From G963677445 sp963677445 (GTDB lineage: Bacteria; Bacteroidota; Ignavibacteria; Ignavibacteriales; Melioribacteraceae): DNA of 64,000 bases. Position 1 is the first letter of the stretch. Every line of letters starts with the position of its first letter. Below the pieces are notes generated by a model. The model was not told the DNA's origin and ran no database searches. It worked only from the letters and a program-made list of their open reading frames with translations. The position numbers and the translations under genes are program-made. The stretch spans positions 62,001-126,000 of the forward strand of contig CAXXGF010000054.1 in NCBI GenBank assembly GCA_963677445.2. The letters are read 5' to 3'. Below are positions 26,469-35,254 of this stretch, one piece after another.

Positions 26469-28536
26469 AATCAATTGTCTTAAGAAGAATTATATTTTTT
26501 ATCTCTCCCGCTATAACAAGGTAATCTTCCGCCTGAATAACATATCCCGAATTTGGAATAGCTTTAATCCTTTCATCCCCGTTTTCCTGGGTTTTAATAG
26601 AAAGAACATCAACTCCGTATCTTGCCCTGATGTTAAGTTCTCTTATGGATTTACCTGTAAATGATACCGGCGGTTTAATTTCCGCGATAGAATAACCTTC
26701 GAGAAAATGAACATTTTTTTCATCTTCTTTCATTGTTATACTGCTCGCGAGGCTCGAGGTAATATCTCTTCTTTCCACCTCTTTTTGATATTCATCCTGA
26801 ATATCCTTATTCCATAACATACCTATAATTTTTGAATTATCCTGAGAATCAACAACAGGAATTCCTTCAACATCCTTCTTTCTCATTTTTTCTATTGCTA
26901 CCGCGCAGTTATCATCGGGCGTAACATAGTTAAAATTAAAATCAGCTATATCTCCGGCAATTACAATATTCTGAAGAAATTCCTTGTCGAAAAGATATTC
27001 CTTAATATCATAGATAGAAATTACCCCGCTAATATTATGTCTGTTATTAAGCACCGGAAATTCAGGTCCTTTTCCCCTGATAATTTTATTTACAATCTGA
27101 TTAAAGTTATCGGTAACATTTACATAATTATAATCCTTTGAGTAAATATCTTTTACAAAAAGGGACTCCATGATATTTGTTTCCGCACCTTCCCTTATCA
27201 CAACATTTCTGAGCAGAAGTTTGAGTGTATAAATTGATTCGCGCGAAAGTCTTGAAGAAATTATTGTGCTGATTATACATGTAATCATTAAAGGGAGAAT
27301 AATATGATAATCATTTGTAAGTTCGAATACTATAATAATAGCGGTTATAGGCGCCCTGGTTGTTCCGGCCACAAGTCCCCCCATGGCGACAAGTGCGTAT
27401 GCTCCGGGCGAACCTGATATATCGGGAAAATACTGGTGAACAAAACTGCCGAAAAAGCAGCCGAGCATCGCGCCCATAAAAAGAGAGGGAGCAAAAATAC
27501 CGCCTGAACCTCCGGAACCAAGCGTAAGCGCGGTCGCAATAATTTTTAAGAATATCAGACCAAATGCCAAATACCAAATCAGGTTGCCATGCAGAGCATT
27601 ATTAATTGAGTCATATCCCACACCCATAACCTGTGGAAAAATAAGAGCCATGGCTCCTATCGCAAAACCTCCGGTAACAGGCTTAAGATATTCCGGAAAT
27701 TTAAATTTATTATCAAAGTAGTCCTCTGAAAAATAAAGCACTTTTATAAATAACCAGGAAATTACACCGCTGAGAGCGCCAAGAACGAAATAAAAACCAA
27801 GTTCGTATGGAGAAACCAACTGATAAGCGGGCACCTGGAAAGCCGCGAAGTTTCCTTCAAACCTGTGAGATATGACAGTCGCCATAACAGAAGAAATAAC
27901 AATGGGCGAAAACTGCGCGACGGCAAAATCCATTAAAATTATCTCTACTGCAAATAACGCTCCCGCTATAGGGGCGTTAAACGCGGCTGCAATACCGGCC
28001 GCGGCGCCGCAGCCTACAAGTGTTTTAAGTCTTTTGCTCGGGACGCGAAAAAACTGACCAACCGTTGAACCAAGACTCGACCCTATCTGTATGATCGGTC
28101 CTTCACGACCTACGGATCCCCCGGTGCCAATTGTAATAGCCGAGGCGAACGCTTTAACAAGAGCGACGCGCGGCCTGATTTTTCCACCCCTCAACAGAAT
28201 AGCCTGCATTACTTCGGGCACACCATGTCCTTTAGCTTCGGGAGCAAAAAAATAGATCAGCGGCCCTACTATCAAACCACCCAAAACAGGGATAAGCAAT
28301 TTTATATACCAGGGTGAATTAATTATATTCTCCAGAATACTGCCATCGCCCGAAAAGGATAACACCGATATCTCTTCTATTAAAAACCGGATACCGATTG
28401 CCGCGAATCCTGCCAAAATACCTATGATAATCGCTACAATTATCATAAATGTGTGTTCTGTCAGTTTGGCTTTTTCAATTAGCGAAGAAGTTTTATGCGA
28501 AAAGAAAGTAGAAAGCCTTTTTAAAGATAAATCCAT
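26467..28536 (-). CDS. ClC-family chloride channel/antiporter with CBS pair and TrkA-C domain
   Basis: 689 residues. The membrane half (~1-430) carries the ClC anion-pathway motifs: GHGVPE for GSGIP, GGSVGREGPIIQIGS with the gating Glu, and GSGGSGGIFAPSLFMGAMLG. Then come two CBS domains (~440-585) and a C-terminal RCK_C/TrkA-C domain (~600-689, SFTGKSIRELNIRARYGV), which usually bind nucleotides and regulate gating. In the helix that holds the internal proton glutamate of E. coli ClcA (FNAPLAGILFIIEEM) this protein reads FNAPIAGALFAVEII, with Ile where the second Glu sits. It may therefore be a channel or use another proton route (inference). Inner membrane. Confidence 0.93.
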   Translation of the reverse strand: MDLSLKRLSTFFSHKTSSLIEKAKLTEHTFMIIVAIIIGILAGFAAIGIRFLIEEISVLSFSGDGSILENIINSPWYIKLLIPVLGGLIVGPLIYFFAPEAKGHGVPEVMQAILLRGGKIRPRVALVKAFASAITIGTGGSVGREGPIIQIGSSLGSTVGQFFRVPSKRLKTLVGCGAAAGIAAAFNAPIAGALFAVEIILMDFAVAQFSPIVISSVMATVISHRFEGNFAAFQVPAYQLVSPYELGFYFVLGALSGVISWLFIKVLYFSEDYFDNKFKFPEYLKPVTGGFAIGAMALIFPQVMGVGYDSINNALHGNLIWYLAFGLIFLKIIATALTLGSGGSGGIFAPSLFMGAMLGCFFGSFVHQYFPDISGSPGAYALVAMGGLVAGTTRAPITAIIIVFELTNDYHIILPLMITCIISTIISSRLSRESIYTLKLLLRNVVIREGAETNIMESLFVKDIYSKDYNYVNVTDNFNQIVNKIIRGKGPEFPVLNNRHNISGVISIYDIKEYLFDKEFLQNIVIAGDIADFNFNYVTPDDNCAVAIEKMRKKDVEGIPVVDSQDNSKIIGMLWNKDIQDEYQKEVERRDITSSLASSITMKEDEKNVHFLEGYSIAEIKPPVSFTGKSIRELNIRARYGVDVLSIKTQENGDERIKAIPNSGYVIQAEDYLVIAGEIKNIILLKTID

Positions 28537-28598
28537 CTTCTATTCCTGATGTTCTGGAGAATTTTAAATCATACAAAGTTAAAAAAATTAGAGACCAT

Positions 28599-29185
28599 TT
28601 ACCTGCTAAGGTTTGATAATGATCTTTTTATTATTTCTTCGAGAGTCGCGGCAGGATTTCCTTCCATTATTTTCCTCACTGTCTGTTCCGCCGATTTTTT
28701 GTTGTATCCGAGGCTTATAAGGGCCGCTAAGGCATCTTCTCTTATTCCCGCAGGCAGAGACGCCCCTTCCACATCGGTCTCTCCTATGACGCTCATTTTG
28801 TCTCTCAGCTCAATGATTATTCTTTCGGCTGTTTTTTTACCCACTCCCGGAACAGAAACAATTCTTGAAATATTTCCTTCAATTATTGCCATAGTGAGTT
28901 CGTTCGCCGAAATGCCCGATAACATATTCAGCGCGAGACGGGGACCGATTCCATTTACTGAAATAAGTAGCAGAAAAACATTTTTTTCTTTTTCGGAATA
29001 AAATCCAAAAGATCGAGCGCGTCTTCTTTTACATGCAGATGTGTAAAGAGTTCTGCATTTTCTTTCCCCGATATTTTTTCGAATGTCGTTAATGATATAT
29101 TAAGCAGGTATCCGAGTCCGCCTGTTTCAATAAGCGCTCTGCCCGGTTTTAAAGATTTTATTTTGCCTGTTATATATCCTATCAT
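28599..29185 (-). pseudogene. ruvA: Holliday junction helicase subunit RuvA, disrupted by a 1-nt frameshift
   Basis: The N-terminal OB-fold part (MIGYITGKIKSL... to DALDLL, from 29185) and the rest (SVNGIGPRLALNML... to SLSNLSR, ending 28599) are in different frames. Adding one T in the minus-strand run CTTTTGG (plus 29007-29010) restores a continuous ~195-residue RuvA, including GFYSEKEKNVFLLLISVNGI, close to the usual 200 residues. Both helix-hairpin-helix segments (SVNGIGPR, SVPGVGKKTAERII) are intact. RuvA binds the Holliday junction and loads RuvB. Either a true recent mutation or a homopolymer sequencing error; the good conservation on both sides favours error or a very young lesion. 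Confidence 0.88.
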
Positions 29186-29470
29186 TTTTTTAATTCCTTG
29201 ATCTGTGTGTTTATCAACAAATTCCTGTTGCTTATAATAATAATAAATTCTTTATATATTTAAAAAAAATTAATAATAGTAATAAGCGCGTTAATATGTT
29301 GATAACTCTGTAAACTGTTATTTTTTAATAAGCTGACAAAAGATTGATTTGTTGATCATAACTATTTTTTCAAATGCCAAATGTTAGCAAGTTCTTATAT
29401 CTTGATAACTGCGGGGTTATCAACATTTTTTCACAACCGGTGTTAACAATTTATTAACACGATTTTTTAA
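29186..29470. other. AT-rich region with clustered DnaA-box-like 9-mers, candidate replication origin
   Basis: Three exact TTATCAACA (29211-29219, 29298-29306 reversed, 29417-29425), plus TTATTAACA (29451-29459), reversed TTGTTAACA (29441-29449) and GTTATCAAG reversed at 29402-29410, within 250 bp. TTATCAACA differs by one base from the common DnaA box TTATCCACA. An A/T-only tract (29231-29284) beside them could act as an unwinding element. Genes diverge on both sides (ruvA left, ferredoxin operon right). No dnaA, dnaN or gidA is visible nearby, so this is a candidate only. Confidence 0.35.
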
Positions 29471-30196
29471 TAAGTTTAGCGGAACAAAAATTAGAAATGC
29501 CGCTTAATATTAAAACAGGAGATATTAACTTAAGCAACTAAATATTAATATTCGTGCATTAAATGGCAGAATATTGAATTATGCAAGTTAATAAAAACGA
29601 ACCCTGCTCGTATTCGAAACGAGGATTATGATTACTCCGGTAGGCAAATATAGTGTACCTGACGGCACACAGCATTTCCAGCTTTTCATTTTTTTACCAA
29701 TGTGATGTTTCTAACGAGACAAATTATTTTATATCATTTTTATATTGCTCTCTTAGGGGCGAAATGTTAATATAAAAAATGGAAGAAATAAACAGGCCTC
29801 TCTCCGGATTAGTTCCAACTCAAGGTAAATCAAACCTCCCATTCTACCCTTAATATCTTAAAGGGAGGGAATTCAGATATTTCATTATCGAAGAGTTTTC
29901 GAGAGTTTATTATTATTTCTGCTAAATTTGAAATTCGGCGCTTTTCAAAATTTGGGTTCTTTGGTTGAAAAAATATACACCCGGCAGAAGTAAGTTTTAT
30001 TAAACATATTCTGAGGGGCGATATATCAAACGAAATTTTCTAATGATCGAGTAAAAAACACAACACAGTATTGAGGGAAACAAAAGATTGACCGGATATA
30101 AAATTGTCATCGAAATCCAATAGAAGTCGTCATCGAAATCAGTTTTTTTTATCAGAGAAGTATTTTCACTTTCCACTAACCTCACTTCTGGCTCGG

Positions 30197-30260
30197 CCAG
30201 TTTAAGATTAATCCCTAAGCAGTCAAATTCCGCGCAAAAAGATAAGAAATTTATTTTATG
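30197..30260. repeat. ~60-bp direct repeat, copy 1
   Basis: GCCAGTTTAAGATTAATCC..AAGCAGTCAAATTC pattern, repeated with changes at ~30533-30596 (GCCAGTTAAAAATTAATCC..AAGCAGTTAAATTC). It lies in the gene-free region before the ferredoxin operon. Confidence 0.6.
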
Positions 30261-30311
30261 AAATAATCTGTCGTCCCTTGCGGGACAATGGAATATCTCC
30301 CTAACCAATTA

Positions 30312-30331
30312 CCCCACAATGAATTGTGGGG
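30312..30331. repeat. 9-bp-stem hairpin CCCCACAAT/ATTGTGGGG
   Basis: Perfect inverted repeat with a 2-nt centre, 13 nt before a second hairpin GTCCCTAACGGGAC (30344-30357). Both look like dispersed intergenic repeats and not terminators, since no T tract follows the first. Confidence 0.6.
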
Positions 30332-30532
30332 CTATTATCTATTGTCCCTAACGGGACTTTTATATATTATTCATCTCGTTAAAAATGGTATCATTTAAAA
30401 AGAATCTCGTCAGGGATGAAAGAAAATAGAGACTATTTTCAAATAGGGGAACTTGTTCAAGAATACATAAATAAGTCCTGTCAGGGATTCTCCGCGGCGA
30501 ACAGGCGGACAGAATTATTTTTGCTTCTTGCC

Positions 30533-30596
30533 TGGCCAGTTAAAAATTAATCCGTAAGCAGTTAAATTCAACGTAAAATGACATAAAATTTTTTTG
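30533..30596. repeat. ~60-bp direct repeat, copy 2
   Basis: Partner of 30197-30260. Between the copies lie the GTCCC..GGGAC and CCCCACAAT..ATTGTGGGG hairpins. Confidence 0.6.
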
Positions 30597-30867
30597 ACAA
30601 ACCGGAATGTATTTTTAACTAAGCTCTGTTGATCCCATGCAGGGATATTCCTGTATGAGTTTGTTCTTTACTACCCCGGAAGGACGTTCCGCGATAATGC
30701 TGCTTTAACAAAGCAGATTCGACTCAAAAAATATTCGCGTGAAAACCAATTCGTAATTTGTAATTCGTCATTGTTTCTGGCTTGTCCGGCCCGGGAATAT
30801 AAAAATTGTAAATCCAATATCATTTTGGTAAAGGTTTTTAATTGTTTAATTTTGTTTCTCATTTTCA

Positions 30868-30875
30868 GGAAAGGA
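30868..30875 (+). promoter_or_regulatory. Ribosome binding site that sets a TTG start for the ferredoxin
   Basis: AGGAAAGG lies 6 nt before the TTG at 30882. The frame is open further upstream from an ATG at 30771, but that leader would be an odd hydrophobic extension on a small soluble ferredoxin. Confidence 0.55.
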
Positions 30876-30881
30876 AAACAT

Positions 30882-31085
30882 TTGTTACTGATTGATATAA
30901 AAGAAGGAAAGTGTGACTTTTGTGGATGTTGTGTCGCAATTTGTCCGGAAGACGCGATTGAACTGAAAGAATCGGATATAAAAATAATAGAGGAAAGCTG
31001 CACGAATTGTTCAAAATGTGTGTGGTCCTGCCCTATTGAAGTTTTAGTATTTAATAAAGAGAGGCTGAATGAAAAAAGAGTATGA
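30882..31085 (+). CDS. Small 2[4Fe-4S] ferredoxin
   Basis: 67 residues from a TTG start at 30882. Two CxxCxxCxxxCP clusters, CDFCGCCVAICP and CTNCSKCVWSCP, are the classic bacterial-type ferredoxin ligands for two cubane clusters. The gene overlaps the next one, a geranylgeranyl-reductase-like flavoprotein, by 17 nt. That fits a role as its dedicated electron donor, since reductases of that family in archaea accept electrons from ferredoxin. Cytoplasmic, soluble. The N-terminal start is inferred from the ribosome site and domain length. Confidence 0.88.
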   Translation: MLLIDIKEGKCDFCGCCVAICPEDAIELKESDIKIIEESCTNCSKCVWSCPIEVLVFNKERLNEKRV

Positions 31086-32235
31086 TATAATAGTAGTTGG
31101 CGCCGGACCGGCAGGATCATCGGCGGCTAAAGCTGCCGCCTCTCTTGGTGTTTCTGTTTTACTTATGGAGAAAGACAGGGATGTCGGATACCCTGTAAGA
31201 TGTGGCGAGGCGGTAAGTAAAAAAGTGCTTCAGAAATATGTTGATCTCGATTATAATTTTGTCGCGCAGGAAATAAATAAAGTATCTTTTATTTCGCCCG
31301 ATAATACAGAGGTGATTTGTCCCATGGAAGATAACATACTCATTCTGGAAAGGCGGATATTCGATTATGAACTTGCCAGAAGAGCGGCTAATAACGGAGC
31401 CGAGGTAATAACAAGAACCTATGTGAATGGAATTTTAAGAAATGATGACGCGGTGTCGGGAGTTACGTATGAATATCTTGGAGAACAGAAGGAACTGAAA
31501 GCTAAAGTTGTTATAGCGGCTGATGGAATAGAATCACGAGTCGGGCGCTGGGCGGGACTTAAAACATATACAGATTTTCGTGAAATGGAAAGTTGTATAC
31601 AGGTAACCGCGGGAAACCTTGATGTTGATATGGAAACCTGTGTTTTTTATTTTGGTGAGCAGGTAAGTCCGCATGGATATTTATGGGTATTTCCAAAGGG
31701 TAATCGTTCTGCTAATATAGGATTGGGAGTATCGGGAGATATTGGAAGGAAAAAGTCGGCAAAATCATTTCTTGATGATTTTATGGGTTTAAATTTTCCT
31801 GACGCGCCTGTCTTTACGCGTGTAGCGGGAGGTGTTCCATCAACAATAACACTCGATAAAATTTCAGCGCCCGGAATTCTTCTTGTCGGCGACGCCGCGA
31901 GAATGGTAAATCCATTATCGGGCGGCGGAATATCCAGCGGAATAGCAGGTGGATTATTGGCGGGTGAAATTGCCGCGAAATCGGTTCTGAATAAAAATCC
32001 CGATTTACTGCTTACATATGATAAAGTTTGGCATGACCGCTACGGAAGGAATCATGAAATATTTAACAGAATCAAAGACGCGGTCTATTATATGTCAGAT
32101 GATGATTTTAACCAGCTCGCGAAAATTACCGGCAGGATAAAATTTGAAGAAAGAACCATTGGCAGAATAATAAGACAGGCTGTAATAAACAAACCATCCC
32201 TTTTAATTGATGTTGCAAAAGTATTTCTGACATAA
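31069..32235 (+). CDS. Geranylgeranyl reductase family FAD-dependent oxidoreductase
   Basis: 388 residues. FAD-binding motif YDIIVVGAGPAGSSAAKAAA at the N-terminus, the family motif YPVRCGEAVS (~42-51), the second FAD motif ILLVGDAARMVNPLSGGGI (~280) and the ARAC-type C-terminal region. This is the plan of archaeal digeranylgeranylglycerophospholipid reductases and plant/bacterial chlorophyll geranylgeranyl reductases, which saturate isoprenoid double bonds. In a non-phototrophic FCB bacterium the likely targets are menaquinone side chains, polyprenols or other isoprenoids (inference). The partner ferredoxin is encoded just upstream with a 17-nt overlap, and a sensor kinase starts at its stop codon (TAATG). 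Confidence 0.88.
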   Translation: MKKEYDIIVVGAGPAGSSAAKAAASLGVSVLLMEKDRDVGYPVRCGEAVSKKVLQKYVDLDYNFVAQEINKVSFISPDNTEVICPMEDNILILERRIFDYELARRAANNGAEVITRTYVNGILRNDDAVSGVTYEYLGEQKELKAKVVIAADGIESRVGRWAGLKTYTDFREMESCIQVTAGNLDVDMETCVFYFGEQVSPHGYLWVFPKGNRSANIGLGVSGDIGRKKSAKSFLDDFMGLNFPDAPVFTRVAGGVPSTITLDKISAPGILLVGDAARMVNPLSGGGISSGIAGGLLAGEIAAKSVLNKNPDLLLTYDKVWHDRYGRNHEIFNRIKDAVYYMSDDDFNQLAKITGRIKFEERTIGRIIRQAVINKPSLLIDVAKVFLT

Positions 32236-33761
32236 TGAAAAAAATAATACTTCAGTTGCTTGAGAAACATTTTCAGTATATACTGGAAAAATGGGCCGAG
32301 AAAATAGATGAAAATTTCAGTAAAAAACTGTCGGGCGCCCAGACAAAAATGTTTGTAAAAAGTTCTCTTAAAACATTAATGACAGTTTTTGAAACAGCCG
32401 ATTATATAAAAGCCGACAACTATCTTATTGAAATTTATAATCTTTTTAACCAGGCAAAATTAAACCTGCTTGAGATAAGCCAGCTTTTCAGCAACGGACG
32501 CTTTACCATAATCAGCGCGCTTGAAACAGATAAATCATATAAATATGATCCTTTGATTCTTATAGGTTTTATTGATGAAATAATTGAGCAGGTTTACGCG
32601 AGATATGGTATAATTCATCAGAAGGCAAAATTGAAGGAACTGGAATCGGACAGGAATCGTCTCGCGGCAAAACTTGAGCTGAATCAGCAATATCTGAAAA
32701 ATATTCTGAAAACATCTAATTCAGCGATCATAGTTATTGATAATGATGAAAATTTTATATCGTGGAATAAAGGAGCGGAAGAAATATTCGGGTATACCGA
32801 GGATGAGGTTATCGGAAAACCTTCTACAATACTGCTTCCTGAAGGCAGCACATATAGTGAAGAGCTTAAAATAATACAGAATGAGGTTACAAACAGCGGA
32901 TATATAAGGCTGAATGATACTGAAAGACGTACAAAAAGTGGTGAACTGATATCTGTAAATCTTAACGTAACATCAATTCCCGGCTCGAATGGAATTTACC
33001 GGGGCCGCACAGTTATAATTAATGATTTTACAGAAATGAAAAAACTTCAGCGGCAGGTTGATCAGTCGGAAAAACTTGCGGTAATAGGTCAGCTCGCGGC
33101 GGGAATAGCGCATGAAATAGGAAATCCCCTCACCTCAATATCTTCACTCGTACAGATATTACAAAGAAAAACAGGAGAGGATTTTACCAGGGAAAAACTG
33201 TCTGTTATCAGGGAAAATATAGACAGAATCTCAAAAATTGTGAGAGAACTTGTTGATTTCTCAAAACCTCCCGGTCATGATAAAACATCAATAAATATTA
33301 ATGATGTAATTAAAACCGCGACTGGTATAGTTAAATATGATAAAAGGGTTAAAAAGGTAAGTTTTATTACTGAGCTCGATCACAGCCTTCCCTCTTTATA
33401 TGTTGTCCCCGATCAGCTGCTGCAGGTATTTGTGAATATTCTGCTGAACGCCCTTGACGCTATTGAGGGAGAAGGTGAGATTACGGTAAAATCATATATG
33501 GAAAATGAAAAAGTCAATATTGAGTTTATAGATGACGGATGCGGCATAAACAAAAAAGATATCGATAAAATATTTGATCCCTTTTTTACTACAAAAGATG
33601 TAGGGAAAGGCACAGGGCTCGGTCTGGCGGTAAGTTACGGAATAATAAAAAAGGAAAGAGGCGAAATAGTAGTTAAAAGTATCATTGGAAAAGGAAGTAA
33701 TTTTAAGATTATTTTGCCTGTGGCAGTTCATAAAACAGGTAAATCGATGAAAGATGGATGA
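32235..33761 (+). CDS. NtrB-like PAS sensor histidine kinase
   Basis: 508 residues, no membrane helix, so cytoplasmic. The N-terminal ~145 residues form an unassigned helical sensor region. A PAS domain follows (~150-270, ISWNKGAEEIFGYTEDEVIG), then the H box LAAGIAHEIGNPLTSISSLV with the phosphorylated His, the N box NILLNALDAIEGE, the DDGCGI G1 box and GTGLGLAVSYGI. The start shares one base with the previous stop (TAATG), so it is translationally coupled to the flavoprotein gene. An NtrC-type regulator gene follows after 55 bp, the probable phosphorylation partner. The signal is unknown. Confidence 0.93.
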   Translation: MKKIILQLLEKHFQYILEKWAEKIDENFSKKLSGAQTKMFVKSSLKTLMTVFETADYIKADNYLIEIYNLFNQAKLNLLEISQLFSNGRFTIISALETDKSYKYDPLILIGFIDEIIEQVYARYGIIHQKAKLKELESDRNRLAAKLELNQQYLKNILKTSNSAIIVIDNDENFISWNKGAEEIFGYTEDEVIGKPSTILLPEGSTYSEELKIIQNEVTNSGYIRLNDTERRTKSGELISVNLNVTSIPGSNGIYRGRTVIINDFTEMKKLQRQVDQSEKLAVIGQLAAGIAHEIGNPLTSISSLVQILQRKTGEDFTREKLSVIRENIDRISKIVRELVDFSKPPGHDKTSININDVIKTATGIVKYDKRVKKVSFITELDHSLPSLYVVPDQLLQVFVNILLNALDAIEGEGEITVKSYMENEKVNIEFIDDGCGINKKDIDKIFDPFFTTKDVGKGTGLGLAVSYGIIKKERGEIVVKSIIGKGSNFKIILPVAVHKTGKSMKDG

Positions 33762-33816
33762 TAATTCCATATATTTAAGTTTTTCCCGCAAAAAAAACAG
33801 ATAAACAGGATAATAT

Positions 33817-35199
33817 ATGAAACACAGAATATTAATAGTTGATGATGAAAGCGCGATAAGAAGTTCTCTGAAAATGTTTCTGGATGATGAAGGTTTCGAC
33901 GCCGATATTGCGGCAAACGGAGAGGAAGCGCTGGAAAAAATAAAAGAGGATGATTTTGAAATTATCCTTTCAGATATAAAGATGCCTGTAATGGACGGAC
34001 TTCAGCTTATGGAAGAGGCGCTGAAATTTTCGCCGGGAACATTTTTTATAATTATGACAGCATTCGCATCAGTCGAAACTGCCATTGAATCACTTAGAAT
34101 GGGCGCGTTTGACTATATAATAAAACCTGTTGATTTTGATAACCTCCTCATAAAAATTCAAAGACTTATTGATTATAAAAAACTCTCTTTTGAAAATAAA
34201 ACTCTCAGGCAGCGAATATCATCTGAAAGTGGTTATAAACGTATAATAGGCAGCAGCGCGCCAATGAAAAAGGTGTTTAAAATTATAGAGAGAGTCGCCC
34301 CCACAAATAGTAATGTGCTTATTTATGGCAAAAGCGGAACAGGAAAAGAGCTTGTGGCGAAAGCGATACATCATAAAAGTAAAAGAAGTGATAACATATT
34401 TTTGCCTGTTAACTGCGGAGCAATTTCGGAAAGCCTGATTGAAAGCGAGTTATTCGGCCATAAAAAAGGATCATTTACCGGCGCCACGGATGAAAAACAG
34501 GGGCTATTTAAAGTAGCCGGGGGAGGAACCCTGTTCCTCGATGAAATCGGGGATCTGCCGCTGAATCTCCAGGTTAAGCTTCTCAGGGCGCTTGAAGATA
34601 AAAAATTTCTCCCCGTTGGGGGAGTAAAACCTATTTCTTCCGATGTAAGAATTATCGCGGCCACCAATCAGAATCTTTTTGAAAAAGCGAAAAAAGGTGA
34701 ATTCAGGGAGGACCTTTATTACAGACTTAATGTTGTGGATATAAAACTTCCGTCGCTGAATGAAAGAAAAGATGACATTCCTCTTCTTGTTAATCATTTT
34801 ATAGAAAAATATTGCAATGAGATGGGTAAAAAAGTAATAGGCATTCAGAATGACACACTTAAAGCCCTGATGTCGCATAACTGGCGGGGCGGAGTGAGAG
34901 AGCTGGAAAATGTTATTGAAAGAGCGATAATATTTGCCTCGGAGGATATCATTAAAGTTGAGGACCTTTCAGACAATATAAATAAAACCGATCTTTCGGA
35001 GGATTACCCCGATTCGTTAAGAGAGGCCATGAAAAGTTTTGAAAGGGAGCATATTTTTAAAACTATCAAAAAATTCAATATGAGTAAGGAACAGGCCGCG
35101 AAAGCATTAAATATCGGGCTCTCTTCACTTTACAGAAAAATGGAAGAGCTTGATATTCCTTCAAAAATAAAGGAAAGTAATGAAAGCGTGGAATCATGA
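33817..35199 (+). CDS. NtrC-family sigma-54-dependent response regulator
   Basis: 460 residues. The receiver domain (~1-118) has LSDIKMPVMDG with the phospho-acceptor Asp. The AAA+ domain (~140-375) has Walker A YGKSGTGKELVAKAIHH, ESELFGHKKGSFTGATDEK (the sigma-54 contact loop, GSFTGA for the usual GAFTGA) and Walker B GGTLFLDEIGDLP. A Fis-type helix-turn-helix closes it (QAAKALNIGLSSLYRKMEEL). It activates sigma-54 promoters when phosphorylated by the kinase encoded just upstream. The Ala-to-Ser change in the loop is conservative and should not abolish activity. Targets unknown. Confidence 0.95.
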   Translation: MKHRILIVDDESAIRSSLKMFLDDEGFDADIAANGEEALEKIKEDDFEIILSDIKMPVMDGLQLMEEALKFSPGTFFIIMTAFASVETAIESLRMGAFDYIIKPVDFDNLLIKIQRLIDYKKLSFENKTLRQRISSESGYKRIIGSSAPMKKVFKIIERVAPTNSNVLIYGKSGTGKELVAKAIHHKSKRSDNIFLPVNCGAISESLIESELFGHKKGSFTGATDEKQGLFKVAGGGTLFLDEIGDLPLNLQVKLLRALEDKKFLPVGGVKPISSDVRIIAATNQNLFEKAKKGEFREDLYYRLNVVDIKLPSLNERKDDIPLLVNHFIEKYCNEMGKKVIGIQNDTLKALMSHNWRGGVRELENVIERAIIFASEDIIKVEDLSDNINKTDLSEDYPDSLREAMKSFEREHIFKTIKKFNMSKEQAAKALNIGLSSLYRKMEELDIPSKIKESNESVES

Positions 35200-35254
35200 G
35201 AAAAATATCTTATATCGAATTCACGTAAAATAAAATTAGCCAATTACATTTTTT

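Larger units (their letters stand above)
29471..30881. other. Gene-free stretch filled with hairpin repeats
   Basis: No convincing gene. It contains a TGTACCTGACGGCACAC...TTTACCAAT element (~29649-29790) like that at 46955-47080. There are two copies of a ~60-bp direct repeat (~30197-30260 and ~30533-30596), and hairpins GTCCCTTGCGGGAC (~30274), CCCCACAAT/ATTGTGGGG (30312-30331) and GTCCCTAACGGGAC (30344-30357). The last ~120 bp should hold the promoter of the ferredoxin operon. Confidence 0.6.

Noticed and set aside
30000..30308. A 102-codon minus-strand frame in the gap before the ferredoxin operon
   Set aside because: It runs over dispersed repeats and a hairpin, has no ribosome site and no recognisable pattern; most likely chance.
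30671..31120. A 149-codon minus-strand frame opposite the ferredoxin gene
   Set aside because: It lies antisense to a clear ferredoxin with all eight cysteines; shadow frame.
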